Assembly (NCBI GenBank): GCA_003427395.1
Contig: BFEA01000331.1
Location: forward strand, 492,447-514,133
DNA length: 21,687 bases
Reading direction: 5' to 3'
Origin: Chara braunii
Lineage: Eukaryota > Streptophyta > Charophyceae > Charales > Characeae
Both the position numbers and the translations under genes were made by a program. Of the stretch, positions 1-7,359 are shown piece by piece; within the stretch, counting starts at the first letter, position 1; the number at the start of each line of letters is the position of its first letter. The notes beneath the pieces were generated by a model. It searched no databases. It was not told where the DNA came from and saw only the letters and a program-made list of their open reading frames with translations.

Positions 1-18
1 GGGGGGGGGGGGGGGGGG
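1..18. repeat. Poly(G) tract at window edge
   Basis: Eighteen consecutive G at the left edge; the tract may continue outside the window. Such homopolymers often mark assembly breaks. Confidence 0.95.
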
Positions 19-517
19 TGGAGGGGCGAAGAAAGGCAATGACCACAAAAGTATCTCACCAAATCCATTCCCCGAATCCCGAAAGAACACACAAAAAAAG
101 GTCTTATGGCTGATTTGGGGCATTTGGCGATGTGGGGAGAGAGAGGGGGTCCAGAGGGAGGCAAATGTTTATCACCGCAGTAGAGCAACCCCGATGCATC
201 TGACCGCAATCATGACCAAATTCAGTACAGAAAAGCTTCAGTTCAAGTATATGCACTGACAGTCTGCATGTTGTCAACTTCACTTTCCCAAGTGCTTCAC
301 TTCACAAGAGGCCCCTCTCCGTGCAGTGCACAACATTCTGAATGGTCCTGGACACTATAAGCGTCCATGTGCAGCCCGAACATTTTAAGTGTCCAGATAC
401 GATAAGAAGATTGCGCAGTCGAGCGAGGCACAGAAAGTTCCGGTGCCGCCTTTCTTTCACCACTCCTTTTTTTTTTTCTTCTTTCTAATACCCTCTTCAC
501 TCTTATGTGGACGCACA
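19..517. other. Unassigned sequence, no gene seen
   Basis: Mixed-composition DNA with only short open frames on either strand and no recognisable domain, RNA or repeat copy. It includes a T-rich patch near 467-484. Confidence 0.5.
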
Positions 518-605
518 GTCATTATAGCGGCCAGCCTGCCCGCGTGCTTGGCACAACAGTCGGTCCAGATACAGGAATAATAACGGGCGTGCATTCTGTT
601 CGGGG
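518..605 (+). repeat. TTATAG-hairpin repeat, copy 1 (diverged)
   Basis: Shares GTCATTATAGC, then CAGTC..TCCAG, AATAATAAC and a GCATTCT..TTCGGG end with copies at 5051-5120 and 6816-6886. It carries an approximately 15-base central difference relative to copy 2. The family start and the AATAAT block form the two arms of an imperfect hairpin. No coding potential or A-tail is seen, and the mode of spread is unknown. Confidence 0.55.
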
Positions 606-688
606 AAGGCAATAGGCACTGTCTTGCTCACATGGTTGCGGATAAACTTTTCCTTCTTAGGGCACTGGTGCTACGTTCATGGTACCGA

Positions 689-699
689 GAAAGCAGGAG

Positions 700-731
<32 letters not shown>

Positions 732-754
732 AAAAGAAAAAGAAAGCAGGAGCC
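689..754 (+). mobile_element. Poly(A)-only insertion with target-site duplication
   Basis: GAAAGCAGGAGGC (689-701) and GAAAGCAGGAGCC (742-754) match at 12 of 13 bases and flank a 40-base insert made only of A runs with a few single G. A direct repeat around an A-run is the signature of target-primed reverse transcription. Here nothing but the tail was copied. It belongs with the similar insertions at 3089, 3351, 4100, 5481 and 11181. Confidence 0.7.
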
Positions 755-1230
755 TGACCATACTAAAGGCAGGTTCATACTTTCCAAGCACGAACACCGT
801 AGCAGTGGTGCCTGACTCTTCGCTCTCCTTTAGTCCGGGGAAATAGTCCTTGGGGGGGGGGTTCCCACGTGCTAAAGGGGCATGAACCTGGCTATTATTA
901 GACCCAGGGTCACACTTCCGATGCATGAACGCAGTGCCTGTTGGGCCTCGCCCTCTCCTTTTCTCTAGGGTTCCTAGAATACATCATCCCAATAGGAGTG
1001 ATCTTGGGCAATCCTTGGAGATTCTGTGCGCGTCGTTGGGCCCTTCGATCTGTCTTTGATGCAGAGGTCGCTGAACTGCTTTACCTGTGGAGGTACCATC
1101 TGCAAGCACCAGCAACAAAACCAGAACGGGCAAAAAGAAAGGCCACAAGAAAAGGGTCCAAGAGAATCAGTGTTCATGGCGCCGGAGGCCCGGGGAATAT
1201 AACTCCCTCCCTCAACAGAGAAATCCACTC

Positions 1231-1278
1231 TGTGTGTGTCTGTGTGTCTGTGTGTGTGTGCTGTCATATTCGCTACGT

Positions 1279-1371
<93 letters not shown>
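1231..1371. repeat. Compound microsatellite (TG)n then (GA)n
   Basis: Interrupted TG repeat (1231-1314), broken once by a short unique segment, passes directly into an uninterrupted GA repeat of about 58 bases. The open frames crossing it read as Cys-Val and Arg-Glu runs and are not genes. Confidence 0.95.
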
Positions 1372-1372
<1 letters not shown>

Positions 1373-1639
1373 CTGGTGGGCAAGTAAGCTCCCTGTTTAG
1401 GGTATCAGTTGTCAGGCAGTCATTGAAATGGACTACCTCGAGGGGGAGGGGGGGTCGTTCTCTGGTTCACTGCACAGGCTGCCTGTTAAATCAACTTATA
1501 GGATGCTTCGTCCAAAGATCAATATCAAGGATAAAATAGAGATGCGCTGGATGAAACATCTGAATAAAAAAATAAAGAAGAATTGAGGTCCATTAAGTGG
1601 TTTTACCGTTTTAGTCCATTAAATCCAGGCCAGCCAAAG

Positions 1640-1978
1640 TGGCATCCCTTAATGGCAGATTGCCCATCGCTGCCTGCCCACAAATGACTGGATTATTGAT
1701 AGAACTTCTCTCGAACAGAGAGGTATTTGCCCTGGCCTGGTGTCGGTTCTGCAAATCTGCATTTCCCTTCCCCTCCAGACTCATTCCAGAAACAATAAGA
1801 TCATATCTTTTTTTATTTTCTCCAATGTCCGGCAGCAGTTTGGTTGTGGCGATGGTGGGATAGAATTTGGAGTCCGATGGTTAGCGCTCTCCCCTGGTGG
1901 CCCTGGGATTGGAAATCACTTCTCTTGGAAACATGGAATTCGGTCGCTGCACACGACTTTGCATTATATAAAAAAAAA
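1640..1978 (+). pseudogene. Non-LTR retrotransposon ORF2 C-terminus, copy 1, with A-tail
   Basis: Reading across frameshifts, the plus strand encodes WQIAHRCLPTNDWIIDRTSL (from 1653), a CRFC zinc-knuckle half and PETI in another frame (about 1741-1785), then QCPAAVWLWRWWDRIW (about 1824-1872). The same order occurs in the minus-strand copy at 15.6-16.2 kb, so this is a family member and not chance. The pattern (HR.LPT, C..C, ET..H.F..CP, W..W) matches the zf-RVT region at the end of L1-type ORF2 proteins, common in plants. The copy ends after TGGAATTC in a short A-run at 1969-1978. It is 5'-truncated, with at least two frameshifts. The stretch near 1868-1915 resembles a tRNA A box but is explained by this frame. 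Confidence 0.7.
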
Positions 1979-2604
1979 AGTAGGAAGAGGAGCAGTCCTC
2001 TGGCCAATTTGGGTGAGAAGATGCACGTATGAAATAGAAGGTGCATGTTTGGAATCTTGGGTGGCCCAGAATTTACAGAAACTATTAAACAGTGCTGGAG
2101 CATGTGCTCTGTAACCAAGGGGGGCATGAGACCATTGGAGCTATGCCGAGGGTGGAAGGCATAACCATCTTGTTCAACGTAGCTGATGCTGGGGTAGTGA
2201 CCCTGTAACTTGGGGCTGTGCAGCTAAGGAAGGCGTCAACGGAGGAAGACACTTCCTGTCCGTCAGAACTAGTTTGGTCAGGTACTGGGACTGTTGAGGT
2301 TGTCATGTCACCCTAGTAAGGGGGGTATGAGATCTAGCGAGTTCTGGTACGAGGACTGAAGGCCTGGGCATTAGTCTTCCCTCTGCGGTGCGGGGAAGGA
2401 GTTGGATCAGGGGTGGTTTTCCTTTTCCTGTCTTCTTGTTTTTTAGGTTCATCAAATCAAAAACCTTGTACTAGGTCGGTAGGTTAGTTGCTATCCAAGC
2501 TTTTCTTAAACTTTTTCATAGTTCTCAGATTGTTCTTAGCCGAATGCCAGGTAATGGCCCTGGTAACTCAAATCATTTCTCGAATCATCTGCGTAATTCT
2601 ATAT

Positions 2605-2701
2605 GGGACGCTGGGCCCGGTTCCCAGCACGTGTTGCTCCTCACAAATAGATTGGAGCTCTTTGTCCCAACAACAACAACAACAAAAAAAAAAAAAAAAA
2701 A
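2605..2701 (+). mobile_element. Tri-hairpin SINE-like repeat, copy 1 (short form)
   Basis: Begins GGGACGCTGGG and ends in poly(A). Hairpin 1 is GCTGGG/CCCAGC and hairpin 2 is GCTCC/GGAGC around a 13-base loop. Relative to copies 2, 6 and 8 the GGA/TCC part of stem 1 has become GGG/CCC, a paired change that keeps the stem. Hairpin 3 is absent; after GGAGC comes CTCTTTGTCCC and a (CAA)n/(A)n tail. It sits directly upstream of copy 2. Confidence 0.75.
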
Positions 2702-2712
2702 GATGTATCAAT

Positions 2713-2871
2713 GGGATGCTGGACCCGGTTTCCAGCAGGTGCCGCTCCCCACCAATAGATGGAGCAGCCTGACAGATAAACCCTCAATCCTGACGGTTCT
2801 CTTACCACCGCTGGGATAAAGGGTTTACATAAGGGCTATTCGTTAAAAAAAAAACAAAAACAAAAAAAAAA
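2713..2871 (+). mobile_element. Tri-hairpin SINE-like repeat, copy 2 (long form)
   Basis: Perfect 7-bp stem 1 TGCTGGA/TCCAGCA with loop CCCGGTT; stem 2 GCTCC/GGAGC around CCACCAATAGAT; a third stem ATCCT..GGT / ACC..GGGAT at about 2789-2816. The tail is A-rich with C interruptions (2845-2871). The third-hairpin region aligns with copy 6 at 8565-8710 (TCRATCCT...GGTTCTC.TACCACC...GGATA). A-tailed and non-coding, consistent with a SINE or retrotransposed structured RNA. Confidence 0.75.
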
Positions 2872-2935
2872 CCCATCTTCAAAGTCTTTTGAACAGAAAT
2901 CACTACCAAATGGGAGAAGGTCAAAGAAAAAAGTC

Positions 2936-2974
2936 AGCATCTTTTTTTTTAAATTTTAATTAGCATCTTTTTTT
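2936..2974. repeat. 13-bp direct repeat around AT-rich insert
   Basis: AGCATCTTTTTTT occurs perfectly at 2936-2948 and 2962-2974 with 13 AT-only bases between. It could be a target-site duplication around a tiny A/T insert or slippage in an AT-rich tract. Confidence 0.5.
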
Positions 2975-3088
2975 CATTGAAAAGTGAGATTTTTTTTGAA
3001 TCACATTGAACAATTCAATCGAAGCTGGCTTGGGGGAGACCGGGGGGGGGGCGGGGGGGAATTGGGACAAGTGAGATGGGGACATTGG

Positions 3089-3123
3089 GGAGGTGGTAAA
3101 AAAAAAAAAAAAAAGGAGGTGGT
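3089..3123 (+). mobile_element. Poly(A)-only insertion, 9-bp duplication
   Basis: GGAGGTGGT is repeated perfectly at 3089-3097 and 3115-3123 around exactly 17 A. No other sequence was inserted. Confidence 0.7.
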
Positions 3124-3350
3124 GAAGAAAGAGAACAAGAGGAACTCCTCCGACGGAAATATCGTTTGGTTTTCGACAACTGCACTGAGATTGACCTGGT
3201 AATACCCCTAAGACCGCTTGGGGACTTTCCATATTCTTTTCCTCCTTCAAGTCTATGCATGGTCCCCAGGTCATGCAGGGTATGTGCCATGTGGTATGGA
3301 TATGAATGATAGGAGTTTGTTATCATGGATACAATTTACAGTTTGATGTA

Positions 3351-3418
3351 CTTTGGTACTGCAAAAAAAAAAAAAAAAAAAAAAAANAAAAAAAAAAAAA
3401 AAAACCCTTTGGTAATGC
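3351..3418 (+). mobile_element. Poly(A)-only insertion, 12-bp duplication, with ambiguous base
   Basis: CTTTGGTACTGC (3351-3362) and CTTTGGTAATGC (3407-3418) match at 11 of 12 bases and flank a run of 24 A, one N (3387), 17 A and CC. The N suggests the true tract length is uncertain in this assembly. Confidence 0.7.
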
Positions 3419-3579
3419 AGGTGGTAGGTAAGTCTGTCAGCCATAAGTGAGAAAGACTCAATGCTAGGGTGGTACGAATATTTGGCGGCGTTGGCGCCCT
3501 TAATAGGGTGAAGACACTGAAGAGGCATTAGTGGTTCAATCATATCAACTACGTTCCCATACCTCATTGCTGTTCTCAA

Positions 3580-3665
3580 GGGATGCTGGACCTGTTTTCA
3601 AGCAGGTCAAGCTCCCCACCAATAGATGGAGCTGATTCTTAAAAAAAAAAAAAAAAAAAAAAAAA
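3580..3665 (+). mobile_element. Tri-hairpin SINE-like repeat, copy 3 (short form)
   Basis: GGGATGCTGGA start, TGCTGGA/TCAAGCA stem 1 with one mismatch, and stem 2 AGCTCC/GGAGCT extended to 6 bp by an A-T closing pair. It goes straight to GATTCTT and 25 A; hairpin 3 is missing, as in copies 1, 5 and 7. Confidence 0.75.
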
Positions 3666-3877
3666 GTTTGTCAGGCAGTGGTTCATGCTTAAAGCCTTAA
3701 ACCACCAGTCCATGGGACCCTATACTCTAGATTTTTTAGCAAAATCTACAGCAATTGGGCAAGGCTTACGTTCGGAGGGAAAAGGCTGGTGGGCCCAAAA
3801 CGATATATTCAAAGGACAAGAAACTGGGCGGCTACAAAGAAGGGGAAAAAAGAAACAAAGATTTGACCGTGATAGCG

Positions 3878-3933
3878 GTCAGATATATTCTGGAAAGTAC
3901 GAGTGTCAGTATGCCCTCAGTGAGGGCCTTTCC
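3878..3933 (+). repeat. Duplicated segment with CCCTCAGTGAGGG palindrome, copy a
   Basis: GTCAGATAYATTCTG.AAAGT and GTGTCAGTAT.CCCTCAGTGAGGGCCTT recur at 4073-4165. The palindrome CCCTCA-G-TGAGGG is intact in both. Copy a is the uninterrupted version and shows what copy b looked like before its poly(A) insertion. Confidence 0.65.
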
Positions 3934-3970
3934 TGAGAACCTGGAATACACCTGCCTCGCTGGCAGGGCA

Positions 3971-3971
3971 C

Positions 3972-4003
<32 letters not shown>

Positions 4004-4031
4004 GAAGAAAGAAAAGAAGAAGGGAGAAAAC
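3971..4031. repeat. (GAAA)n purine tract
   Basis: About 60 bases of GAAA/GAAG repeats and A-rich sequence. Open frames across it encode Lys/Glu runs only. Confidence 0.9.
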
Positions 4032-4072
4032 AAAAAACGGCGAAGACTTGGTCGTAAATCCTCGTAATAGTT

Positions 4073-4165
4073 GTCAGATACATTCTGCAAAGTGCAAGTG
4101 TGTTTGTATTCAAAAAAAAAAAAAAAAAGACTGGTGTCAGTATTCCCTCAGTGAGGGCCTTCCCC
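4073..4165 (+). repeat. Duplicated segment with CCCTCAGTGAGGG palindrome, copy b, interrupted
   Basis: Second copy of the 3878-3933 segment, about 200 bp downstream in the same orientation. It is split by a poly(A) insertion at 4112-4133, so the duplication predates the insertion. Confidence 0.65.
4100..4145 (+). mobile_element. Poly(A) insertion inside duplicated segment
   Basis: GTGTTTGTATTC (4100-4111) and GTGTCAGTATTC (4134-4145) match at 10 of 12 bases and flank A17 plus GACTG. The paralogous segment at 3878-3933 lacks the insert, giving an empty-site comparison inside the same window. Confidence 0.7.
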
Positions 4166-4181
4166 TACATCATTGATCTCG

Positions 4182-4237
4182 AGATTCTCCTTTTTTTTTT
4201 TTTTGACAACAACCCAGAACAGCTGTTCAAGATTCTC
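4182..4237 (-). mobile_element. 5'-truncated tri-hairpin repeat with 8-bp duplication
   Basis: AGATTCTC at 4182-4189 and 4230-4237 flanks a minus-strand insert that ends in GGGTTGTTGTC and a run of 14 A (read as T on the plus strand at 4191-4204). The same GGGTTGTT.TC before poly(A) ends copy 9 of the tri-hairpin family (20146-20285). This links the near-pure poly(A) insertions to that family's 3' end. The insert also carries the 12-bp palindrome GAACAGCTGTTC. Confidence 0.65.
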
Positions 4238-4408
4238 AATTCAATCATTTCTTCATTTTTTTTTCCCCTTGACTTTTGTGGTACCATCTGCTGGGATGAG
4301 GTACAGCACTTCAGTTTCAAGGTAGGCTGGTACCGGTTACCTCCCTCAAAGAAAACAAAAAAAAAACGTGCAGAGGGGTTCATCTAGACAACCGCGTGGC
4401 CGAGTACT

Positions 4409-4456
4409 GTGGGTGACTGCCATCCGTCTGCTGCTCCCCACCAATAGATGGACACA

Positions 4457-4497
<41 letters not shown>
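4409..4497 (+). mobile_element. Tri-hairpin SINE-like repeat, copy 4 (degenerate)
   Basis: Only CTGCTCCCCACCAATAGATG is well preserved. Hairpin 1 is lost and the 3' side runs into (CA)n and about 28 A, as if the tail seeded a microsatellite. Confidence 0.6.
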
Positions 4498-4501
<4 letters not shown>

Positions 4502-4737
4502 TGCAGACTCGGCAGAAATTCCTACAAGCCAAGGCATCTGTTGCAGACACCATAACAGCGAAAACCCAAGACGCCTGGAAGAATCTGCATGACAGGCTGC
4601 GGCAAGAGGACGAGGAGCCGAAGCGGAGATGACGCACCCAAAACTTATGTGCATCATGGGTAGACCATAACCATAGACTGTGTACACCGGATCAGAAATA
4701 ACGCTCTTCAATGGCAACCCTGGCTCTCAACCAAGAA

Positions 4738-4782
4738 CCAGTGGGACCACCACCAGTGGGACCACCACCAGTGGGACCACCA
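4738..4782 (+). repeat. 15-bp tandem repeat, three perfect units
   Basis: CCAGTGGGACCACCA is repeated three times without change, then the sequence diverges. Confidence 0.95.
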
Positions 4783-5050
4783 ACCGACAGATAGGTTAGC
4801 TTCTACATAGACTACCAGGCCACCAACTTCGTCCTCGTCTCACCCGACCCTCCCCGCTCATGAAGGCCCCACTCTCACTCCCAACCCATCCCTCAACCCG
4901 CCCAGGTCCCCTCCCCTCACACCGCTCAGCCGGCCAGGGGTTTATCTCTATGGATCTCCAGCAGACCCAAGAGGAGACGCAGCAGGACATCACGGGAACC
5001 TGGGAGGAGCAGAGGAAACGACTCCCGTCTTCGCCCGAATATAAAGCCCT

Positions 5051-5120
5051 GTCATTATAGCTGTACTTGGGGCACTTTTCAGTCCAGGTGCAGCAATAAT
5101 GACCAGCCGTTCTCTTCGGG
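5051..5120 (+). repeat. TTATAG-hairpin repeat, copy 2 (best preserved)
   Basis: GTCATTATAGCTG (5051-5063) pairs with CAGCAATAATGAC (5091-5103) in 12 of 13 positions, a strong hairpin with a 27-base loop. The segment aligns without gaps to 6816-6886 over 70 bases, including CTTATAGCT/CATTATAGCT, TTTCAGTC, TGAC and GCGTTCT/CCGTTCT. Confidence 0.65.
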
Positions 5121-5160
5121 TGAAGCCGGTAGAAGACCAGGGGGACATGGGCGTTAATAT

Positions 5161-5212
5161 AAAGGGTAAAGGGTTTGAGGGGGGTAAAGGGTTTGAGGGG
5201 GTTAAGGGGAAC
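5161..5212 (+). repeat. G-rich short tandem repeat
   Basis: GGGTAAAGGGTTTGAGG recurs about every 18 bases two to three times, ending GGGGGTTAAGGGG. It has the look of a degenerate telomere-like or G-quadruplex-prone array, but the plant telomere unit TTTAGGG is not present as such. Confidence 0.6.
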
Positions 5213-5480
5213 GGGTAGAAAAAGGAAAATGGCAGGGGACAGATGTCACAGCAGTTGGGACAGGACAACGGGACACCCAAATCAACAGAGTGCGGGCCTC
5301 CGGGACTCTTGAGGGTTTGGGGATATGGGGTTTAAGGGATGGGGTGAGAAACGAAAGGCAGGGTAAGACAGAACAGTGACTCAGATGCCCCTCGCAGATG
5401 AACAGCCATGTAATGGCATGCATCATGAAATATCAGCCTTGGGCACTGGGCCCTTAAAACAAAAAAACAACCCACACATG

Positions 5481-5513
5481 AAGTTTCAAAAAAAAAAAAA
5501 AAAAAAAAGTTTC
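5481..5513 (+). mobile_element. Poly(A)-only insertion, 7-bp duplication
   Basis: AAGTTTC at 5481-5487 and 5507-5513 flanks 19 A. The short duplication starting with A makes the exact boundary ambiguous. Confidence 0.5.
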
Positions 5514-5605
5514 GTCAATTTAGGGTCCGATGGACTGGTGTGGTTTAACCGCAACCGGGGCTAATGTGGATTATCACTTACAGTATCATCGGTTAGAGGA
5601 CTCTG

Positions 5606-5738
5606 CAGACTGTAGAGGGTTCAGCCTTCTGATGAGGCGGTGAAACTTTGATGAAAGCCTGTCAACAGCCCCTTGTTTGTTGTCCCTCTCTCTCTCTCTG
5701 CCTACAGTTCACGGGGCAGTTCTCTATGGCGATATATA
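5606..5738 (+). mobile_element. Hammerhead-headed repeat, copy C
   Basis: The head holds a hammerhead-like fold. CAGACTGT (5606-5613) is stem III 5' strand, and A5614 is the expected cleavage position after GT. GAGG/CCTT is a 4-bp stem I hairpin; CTGATGA (5629-5635) is the intact core; a decayed stem II follows, then GAAA (5653-5656). The 5' arm pairs for 8 bp, with one G-U, to the ACAGTTTG that follows GAAA in copies B, E and F, but this copy's own 3' arm is mutated. The body runs through CAACAGCCCCTTGTTTGTTG, a CT tract, CTGCCTACAGTTCACGGGGC and ends at GCGATATATA. It is the only copy here with both head and body, about 133 bp. Confidence 0.65.
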
Positions 5739-5849
5739 AACACAAAAATACACAGAGAACCGCTGGAAGCGAGAGAGCATTGATTGCTTCTCTGAGCGGA
5801 AGGATTGGCTGGCTTGGAGGAGTTCTGAAGCTAACAAGCCATTTAGGTC

Positions 5850-5881
5850 TGAAAAAAGAAAGAAAGAAAGAAAGAAAGAAA
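5850..5881. repeat. (GAAA)n microsatellite
   Basis: About eight GAAA units after a short A-run. Confidence 0.9.
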
Positions 5882-5915
5882 TATGCATGGCAGCCAACAA
5901 CAAAAACAATACTTG

Positions 5916-5984
5916 ACCCTTCAGTAGCCAGTTGGTTAGAGCTCTGGCATTGCACAGGGAGGTTGCCGTTTTGATGCTGTCGGC
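5916..5984 (+). mobile_element. tRNA-like SINE head (degenerate)
   Basis: CAGTAGCCAGTTGGTTAGAG matches a tRNA D-arm/A box closely. About 35 bases downstream GCCGTTTTGATGC resembles a B box with several changes. No acceptor-stem pairing is evident, so this is not a functional tRNA. Downstream, CTAGGTTGG pairs with CCAGCCTAG (about 6016-6052) before a C/T tract. A tRNA-derived SINE is the most likely origin; no second copy in this window confirms it. Confidence 0.4.
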
Positions 5985-6060
5985 CCTCAGCCTCCCCTGC
6001 GCACAATCAGTTGGTGCTAGGTTGGCATCCCATGTACTTGTCCCCCAGCCTAGTATCTCT

Positions 6061-6063
6061 CTG

Positions 6064-6130
<67 letters not shown>
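6061..6130. repeat. Poly(C) plus (CT)n microsatellite
   Basis: A short C run passes into about 28 CT units. Confidence 0.95.
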
Positions 6131-6132
<2 letters not shown>

Positions 6133-6283
6133 TCTCTCCCCATCCATTGATTTTCTGGGTGTACTTTCTTGTTGCGCTCTTTGACGCAACTCGCCATGAT
6201 TCAATCGCCGGGGTTTTTGTTTCCCATCAAACAAACACATACATAACAACAACGACAACAACGACCTCGGCGACAAGGTGATA

Positions 6284-6328
6284 AGAGGACAACAAAGATA
6301 GCGACCTTCTTCTTCGTCGTTGTCCTCT
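6284..6328. repeat. 10-bp perfect inverted repeat
   Basis: AGAGGACAAC (6284-6293) and GTTGTCCTCT (6319-6328) are perfect complements around a 25-base spacer. Both arms match the GTTGTCCTCT motif of the hammerhead repeat body, in opposite orientations. This may be two tiny relics of that repeat or coincidence in low-complexity DNA. Confidence 0.5.
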
Positions 6329-6371
6329 CTCTCTCACACACACACAGACACACACAGAGGCGACATGTACA

Positions 6372-6432
6372 CAGGTGTTGCTCCCCACCAATAGATGGAG
6401 CTGTTTTTCAACAAAAAAAAAAAAAAAAAAAA
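6372..6432 (+). mobile_element. Tri-hairpin SINE-like repeat, copy 5 (5'-truncated, short form)
   Basis: Starts within CAGGTGTTGCTCC, keeps stem 2 with loop CCACCAATAGAT perfectly, then CTGTTTTTCAAC and 20 A. Confidence 0.75.
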
Positions 6433-6520
6433 GGGTGCCATCTTTCGCCCAGGTTGGAGGCCCTAACTCCAGGCGACGTAGTGAGTCCTTATCAACCAGT
6501 CAAATGCATCCTTGGATGAA

Positions 6521-6570
6521 TGTCGGGGTTCAACCTCCTAATGAGTTGGTGAAAGCCCGATGAAACAGTA
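6521..6570 (+). ncRNA. Hammerhead ribozyme motif, copy D (core mutated)
   Basis: TGTC (6521-6524, cleavage site GUC), stem I GGGG/CCTC around TTCAA, core CTAATGA (6538-6544), stem II GTTGG/CCGAT (two G-U pairs) around TGAAAGC, then GAAACAG (6562-6568). Stem II has changed sequence relative to copy B (GTCGG/CCGAC) yet still pairs. The core has A for the conserved G5, which should abolish cleavage. The repeat body that follows the head in other copies is missing here. Confidence 0.65.
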
Positions 6571-6635
6571 GAACGGATGCTTTTTTTCTGTGGAGTTGTG
6601 TAGAGTGATCATGACAACATAGACACGCACACACA

Positions 6636-6815
6636 CACATGCACACAGCAGACATGCGCACCCACACAACATGCACACACACAGGGGCACATTTGCGCCC
6701 ACTCAATGCAACACACAAACACAACACACACACACACACAGGGGCACGTGTGAGCCCACTCAATGCAACACACCCACACAAAAGCACCCCCTTCACAAGA
6801 CACACACACACACAC
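6636..6815. repeat. (CA)-rich minisatellite
   Basis: Two adjacent units share GGGGCAC.T.TG.GCCCACTC followed by AATGCAACACAC, embedded in CA repeats. Open frames through it are low-complexity Cys/Val or Thr/His. Confidence 0.85.
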
Positions 6816-6886
6816 TCTTATAGCTCTATTTAGGGCGAGTTTCAGTCGAGAGGCAGTTATAGTGACAGGGCGTTCTATTGGGAACA
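6816..6886 (+). repeat. TTATAG-hairpin repeat, copy 3
   Basis: Aligns without gaps to copy 2 (5051-5120). The arms are CTTATAGCTC and GGCAGTTATAG, so pairing is weaker. It lies between a CA and an AGT microsatellite. Confidence 0.55.
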
Positions 6887-6887
6887 T

Positions 6888-6895
6888 TAGTAGTG

Positions 6896-6942
<47 letters not shown>

Positions 6943-7010
6943 TGTTTTCACTGTCGTCGTTGGCGGCGGTGTAGTGGTGGTGGTAGTGGTAGTAGTAGTA
7001 GTAGTAGTAA
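6888..7010. repeat. (AGT)n microsatellite, interrupted
   Basis: Two AGT/GTA tracts (6888-6942 and about 6972-7008) separated by a GGC/GTC-rich stretch. Frames encode Ser or Thr runs. Confidence 0.95.
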
Positions 7011-7359
7011 CACACAAAAAAGAAATGTGAACAATGCAAAAATATATCACAATTATGACACAATATTAACAAAAAGGAAAGCAGTTCAACGTCTGCCTGT
7101 TTCTTTTCACATCCTGGCTGAAGGTCCAGACCTTTCATTCCGGCATGGGCGAGTACACCTGTACCATCTTCATTTTCTCAAAGGTGGCACCTGTCACTTT
7201 TAGGCGCGGCAGAACGCATTTTTTGGCTGTCAGTTTTGCTTTGGATGCCTGGATGGTTCAATTCTAAGCTAGATTCAGTTGAAAGACCCGAAACAGTACC
7301 GGCGTGAATACGGTGTAAACATTTACAGTGTAAGAGCGTCCCAAAATAAAACGGCATAA

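Noticed and set aside
941-1539. Open frames of 148-150 codons across the TG/GA repeat
   Set aside because: Length comes from the microsatellite, which has no stops; residues are Cys-Val and Arg-Glu runs.
1866-1920. tRNA-like A box (GATGGTTAGCGCTCTCC)
   Set aside because: The same bases encode the conserved LINE continuation after WRWWDRIW, supported by the second LINE copy; no T-arm or acceptor stem is present.
5606-5628. Pol III A/B-box reading of the hammerhead repeat head (GGTTAGAGG, GGTTCAGCC)
   Set aside because: The boxes would be under 20 bases apart, too close for a tRNA-type promoter; GGTTCAGCC is explained as the stem I loop.
6763-7203. 146-codon frame with poly-Ser
   Set aside because: Built on CA and AGT repeats; no conserved sequence outside them.
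7249-7300. Possible seventh hammerhead relic (GGTTCA .. GAAACAG at the family's spacing)
   Set aside because: The GGTTCA-to-AAACAG distance equals the family's, but the CTGATGA core and stem II are absent and interior matches are at chance level.
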